Source: JAXMEB01 sp046348545 (lineage in GTDB: Bacteria > Pseudomonadota > Gammaproteobacteria > Berkiellales > Berkiellaceae). From it: DNA of 64,000 bases. Made by a program: the position numbers and the translations under genes. The notes beneath the pieces are model-generated. The model was not told the DNA's origin and did not search any database. It saw only the letters and a list, made by a program, of their open reading frames with translations. Positions 61,226 to 64,000 of the stretch are shown here, in pieces; the first letter of the stretch is position 1; every line of letters starts with the position of its first letter. Where the stretch lies: positions 744,001 through 808,000 of the forward strand of contig JAXMEB010000002.1 in NCBI GenBank assembly GCA_046348545.1, given 5' to 3'.

Positions 61226-61839
61226 GCTTGCCTTTCGGCAAGCACTTTTTCAACCGTGTCGACAATAGCTTGAGTTTGGGGGTCAATTTCAAGATTGACC
61301 TGACTCCCGACTATCTTTTGGCCTAAGGTGGTTCTTTTTATGGTTTCAGGGATAAAATGAATTTTAAATGTGCCGTGTGGGCTAGGATCGACAATCGTGA
61401 GGCTAGCCCCGTCGAGCGCGATAAAGCCTTTTGTTAAGATATATTTCATCCAGTTAGGGTTACATTGGAAGGTATTGATTTGTAATTCGTTTGAACCTTT
61501 TTCGATATGAGAAATCGTTGCTTCCCCAATGACATGCCCTGATAAAATATGCCCACCAATTTCGGAACCAAAGCTTAGAGATCGCTCGATATTTCGATAT
61601 TGACCTACTTGGATGGTTTTAAGAGTCGTGATGCTAAGGGTTTCAGCCATGACATCAAAGAAGACTTCATTGCCCTCGATATGAGCTACCGTTAGACAGA
61701 CGCCGTCAACCGCTAGGCTTGCGCCCAAGTGTAAATTTGTTAGGGAGCTAATTGATAGGGTCAAGCTAAATCGAACTGCATTGCCTTTGTGCTCAACCCA
61801 TGTAACGGGTACTAAGTCCTGAATGATACCTGTAAACAT
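61222..61839 (-). CDS. ribE: Riboflavin synthase, alpha chain
   Basis: A 205-residue enzyme that dismutates two lumazines to riboflavin. It has two lumazine-binding repeats: MFTGIIQDL...GASLAVDGVCLTVAHIEG and GSEIGGHILSGHVIGEATI...GFIALDGASLTIVD. The symbol in E. coli is ribC. It lies 4 bp after a small membrane-protein gene and is probably translated with it. Confidence 0.95.
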   Translation of the reverse strand: MFTGIIQDLVPVTWVEHKGNAVRFSLTLSISSLTNLHLGASLAVDGVCLTVAHIEGNEVFFDVMAETLSITTLKTIQVGQYRNIERSLSFGSEIGGHILSGHVIGEATISHIEKGSNELQINTFQCNPNWMKYILTKGFIALDGASLTIVDPSPHGTFKIHFIPETIKRTTLGQKIVGSQVNLEIDPQTQAIVDTVEKVLAERQA

Positions 61840-61843
61840 TCAA

Positions 61844-62167
61844 TTACTCCTGACGCTCATCATGCTCAATAATACGAGCAGTGATCATATGAGCGTCTAT
61901 GTCTTTCTTGACTTTGAATTGTTGATATTTAACAAAAGCAATAAAAGCAAGAATCAATGCCGCGCCCAAAATCAGAGAGTAAATCGCAATCAGGATTAAA
62001 AAAGGGATACAACAGATTCTTAAGATAAGTCTCGCTGTCCGTGGTAAATGGCGATCGAACATAAGTAGCACTATAACTGGGATAGCCGAAATCAGTAGCC
62101 ACATACACAACGCCCCCTCTGGGTGATCAAAAAATGAACAATCAAAAAAACCATTGAATATTTTCAA
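61844..62167 (-). CDS. Small hypothetical membrane protein
   Basis: A 107-residue protein with three predicted helices (MWLLISAIPVIVLLMF, IPFLILIAIYSLILGAALI and others) and a charged C-terminus. I do not recognise it. It precedes riboflavin synthase by 4 bp, so the two are probably co-transcribed, but no functional link is evident. Confidence 0.55.
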   Translation of the reverse strand: MKIFNGFFDCSFFDHPEGALCMWLLISAIPVIVLLMFDRHLPRTARLILRICCIPFLILIAIYSLILGAALILAFIAFVKYQQFKVKKDIDAHMITARIIEHDERQE

Positions 62168-62309
62168 GGTATTTTAATATTTTCTAAGGATGTAAACAGT
62201 ATTATCCACAGCTTTTGTGAGTAACCTTTGCTTTGTTAGCTCTTATACCAATTTGGAGTAAATGGGTCAACTAAATAAGTGAATATACATCTTTTTTCAA
62301 TCGACAGTA

Positions 62310-62337
62310 CTTGAAAAACAGAAGTTTGACCCGATGT
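62310..62337 (+). promoter_or_regulatory. Heat-shock (sigma-32) promoter
   Basis: CTTGAAA at 62310-62316, 13 bp, then CCCGATGT at 62330-62337, close to the sigma-32 consensus CTTGAAA and CCCCATNT. It stands 46 bp before the Hsp20 gene, whose ATG is preceded by AGGAGG. Confidence 0.8.
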
Positions 62338-62382
62338 TTAAAATTGAGTGACGACACAATCACATTTGAATAGGAGGAGCGT

Positions 62383-62823
62383 ATGGCACTCATTAGATAT
62401 AACCCAAATCGTTTATTTGATGATTTAAATAGAGATTTTTTTGGATTAATGCCAAGGGGATTTGAAGATAAATCCATGGTGGAAACAGGATCATGGATTC
62501 CACAAGTCGATATTAAAGAAGAAGCTGATCGTTTTTTAGTCTTCGTCGATGTACCTGGTGTTGATCCCAATCAAATTGAAGTATCTTGGGAAAATAAGGT
62601 TCTGACCGTTAAAGGTGAACGAAAAACTGAAAAGAAAGAAGAAACCAACGGTTACACGCGAGTTGAACGTTCCTATGGAACCTTTTATAGGCAGTTCACA
62701 CTTCCAGAAACAGCAGATCAGCAAAATATATCTGCGAAATCTAAACACGGCGTCTTGGAAATTGTGATTCCAAAACGTGAAAAAGAACAAGGAAAGAAAA
62801 TTAATATTAAGGTTGAAGACTAA
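62383..62823 (+). CDS. Hsp20/alpha-crystallin family small heat-shock protein
   Basis: A 146-residue holdase chaperone. The alpha-crystallin domain runs from WIPQVDIKEEADRFLVFVDVPGVDPNQIEVSWENKVLTVKGER to HGVLEIVIPKRE; the N-terminus MALIRYNPNRLFDDLNRDF is typical of bacterial Hsp20. It has a sigma-32 promoter and a strong terminator, so it is a single-gene heat-shock unit. Confidence 0.94.
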   Translation: MALIRYNPNRLFDDLNRDFFGLMPRGFEDKSMVETGSWIPQVDIKEEADRFLVFVDVPGVDPNQIEVSWENKVLTVKGERKTEKKEETNGYTRVERSYGTFYRQFTLPETADQQNISAKSKHGVLEIVIPKREKEQGKKINIKVED

Positions 62824-62831
62824 TTTTAGCT

Positions 62832-63455
62832 TCATGGCCCCGCACGTTGTGCGGGGTTTAATCGATATTTCTGTAAAGTTTCATATCGAGATTTACCACC
62901 GGCTTCAACATTTTTAGATTGCATGAGGCAAAGAGATTCCGTATCAAAACTGAAGTGATGATATCGCTCTGATAACATTTTTGAAATTAATTCCCTCGTT
63001 TCTAAATGAGGCGCATTATTTCGATCAATTTTACCAAGTGTTAAATGAGGTAAAAAATGTCCTTTGGTTTCAAAAGGATACTTGTCTTGAGTCGTCATTT
63101 GTACTTGCTGAAGCAAGGTTTGGTAAATGGATTGAAACGTATCATTAGGCTCCAGCAGCAGTGTTAATGATCGTCCTAGAAAGCTCACGCCAGAGACTGT
63201 CACCTTAAAGGATGAGACCTTGGGTAGGCTGGAAGTCATCGCATTTAGCAGAGAGGTGACATCGTGTTCATCTACAGATTTCATATACCCAATCGTAATA
63301 TGATAGTCCGTTGAATAAACCCATTTTGTCGTCGTTAATCCTTCGATTTGTTTTTTATAAATTTTTAGAATAGTAAAAATACTATTTTGCCGCTCTTCTG
63401 AAGGCAAGAGCGCTATAAATTTATTTTTTTGTATCATTGCAGATGATTGACTCAT
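62832..63455 (-). CDS. 2H phosphoesterase / RNA 2',3'-cyclic phosphodiesterase (ThpR-like)
   Basis: A 207-residue protein of the LigT family. Two HxT motifs, YHITIGY near residue 52 and LPHLTLGK near 139, make the catalytic site that opens 2',3'-cyclic phosphates. ALLPSEERQNS is the family-like N-terminus. The C-terminus is encoded by the hsp20 terminator. It overlaps the upstream gene by 4 bp. Confidence 0.87.
   Translation of the reverse strand: MSQSSAMIQKNKFIALLPSEERQNSIFTILKIYKKQIEGLTTTKWVYSTDYHITIGYMKSVDEHDVTSLLNAMTSSLPKVSSFKVTVSGVSFLGRSLTLLLEPNDTFQSIYQTLLQQVQMTTQDKYPFETKGHFLPHLTLGKIDRNNAPHLETRELISKMLSERYHHFSFDTESLCLMQSKNVEAGGKSRYETLQKYRLNPAQRAGP
62838..62859. terminator. Strong bidirectional terminator
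   Basis: A perfect 8-bp stem CCCCGCAC/GTGCGGGG around GTT, with T's following. It terminates hsp20 and lies inside the last codons of the convergent 2H phosphoesterase gene, encoding AQRAG. Confidence 0.85.
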
Positions 63456-63772
63456 AATTTTGCTCTGGGTGACACCGATAGCTGCTTGGTCGGATGTAAG
63501 TAAAAAGTAATATCACAGCCGGTATTTAAACCTTGGTAGAGAGTTGCCAATTGATTGATACGCTGTAAATCAACTAAATTTTCTGCATATAATTTTATAG
63601 TCTTCTCATGAGAGCAAATATCGCAACTGATATAATAATCTTTCATAGGATCCTGAGCCTGAAGGATTTCGATGATGTCATTACTATTTTGAATAGCATG
63701 AGGTTTACTCTGATGAGTGGGGGGGCAGGATAGTTTGTTTAAGAGCGCAGTCATCTTGAAGCCAACTAACAT
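63452..63772 (-). CDS. Hypothetical protein
   Basis: A 106-residue protein that I do not recognise. Centrally it has DYYISCDICSHEKTIKLYAENLVDL with a CxxC pair, which could bind metal. It has no signal peptide or membrane helix. It overlaps the 2H phosphoesterase gene by 4 bp, so they share a transcript. Confidence 0.55.
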   Translation of the reverse strand: MLVGFKMTALLNKLSCPPTHQSKPHAIQNSNDIIEILQAQDPMKDYYISCDICSHEKTIKLYAENLVDLQRINQLATLYQGLNTGCDITFYLHPTKQLSVSPRAKL

Positions 63773-63890
63773 ACTAATCTCCAGAATTAGAAACTAAGCT
63801 AACTTTACTATTTGAAAACAATGCTTAATTTAAATTGTTTTTAGGTCTAAAATAAACCAGATTAAAAAGTGACCTTCATGACTCAACCCC

Positions 63891-64000
63891 ATGATTCCAG
63901 CATATCAGCATGTTGATTTGATATTTGATCCGGCGCGTCAAGCGCTTGCGCTGAAGCTTCCAGAGCAGGCAAAGCGTATAAACCCTTGTTTAAGAGGGCT
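63891..64000 (+). CDS. Partial unknown frame at window end
   Basis: From ATG 63891 the frame is open to the window end: MIPAYQHVDLIFDPARQALALK and following LPEQAKRINPCLRG. No good ribosome site is visible, and too little is present to identify it. Confidence 0.35.
   Translation, partial: MIPAYQHVDLIFDPARQALALKLPEQAKRINPCLRG

Overview
The window is AT-rich DNA from a gammaproteobacterium. The core anchors are the block response regulator (gacA/uvrY/letA type), uvrC, pgsA, tRNA-Gly, tRNA-Cys, tRNA-Leu, and a complete cbb3 oxidase locus. A DUF2608 HAD protein, an ankyrin protein, an actin-like Hsp70 protein, a eukaryote-like deaminase and many dispersed palindromic elements suggest a host-associated organism, perhaps in or near Legionellales. 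That placement is inference; no rRNA gene is present.

Layout. 1-4663: an LD-carboxypeptidase cut by the window edge, then an operon with an epimerase-like protein, periplasmic glutathione peroxidase and an FeS-type photolyase. 4680-26435: an accessory stretch of small detoxification, resistance and transport genes (SelO, acetyltransferases, LysE, AEC, TspO, a deacetylase, MarR/XRE/MerR regulators, a tRNA-editing operon, phosphotransferases, an ABC exporter, an aminotransferase operon, a DUF2608 protein and a GST). It is studded with copies of one palindromic repeat and carries an intact IS4-family element. 26628-30127: the conserved gacA-uvrC-pgsA-tRNA block. 30128-48974: a second accessory region downstream of tRNA-Leu, with paralogous glycine-rich membrane proteins, an Hsp70-like protein, a deaminase, a double-glycine-leader peptide, a DJ-1/PfpI protein, IS66 and IS982 material, and a peptide-natural-product cluster. 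49124-56982: ccoNOQP, ccoG, a ccoH-like gene, ccoI, ccoS and a TauE/SafE-like membrane protein. 56973-64000: rlmJ carrying an in-frame repeat insertion, an unknown phosphatase-like protein, UspA, a haem-binding TPR-like protein, riboflavin synthase, Hsp20 and a 2H phosphoesterase.

The most striking system is at 41648-48491. Two 52-54 residue precursor peptides, both missed by a length-filtered ORF search, flank three genes that match microcin B17 mcbB-mcbC-mcbD in order and size. Each precursor has an acidic leader with an FxxxV/I motif and a core with seven cysteines in ten residues, resembling streptolysin S. A terminator-like hairpin separates the first precursor from mcbB. A large repeat-type protein and a MATE transporter follow. 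I infer a thiazole/oxazole-modified peptide toxin system that combines McbBCD-type enzymes with a streptolysin-like core and MATE export.

The second theme is a palindromic repeat family (canonical 128 bp, at least ten loci). One copy lies in frame inside rlmJ, adding about 54 residues, and another supplies the last codons and stop of an XRE-cupin regulator. One reading frame stays open through several copies. This recalls Rickettsia palindromic elements, although the sequence is unrelated as far as I can see.
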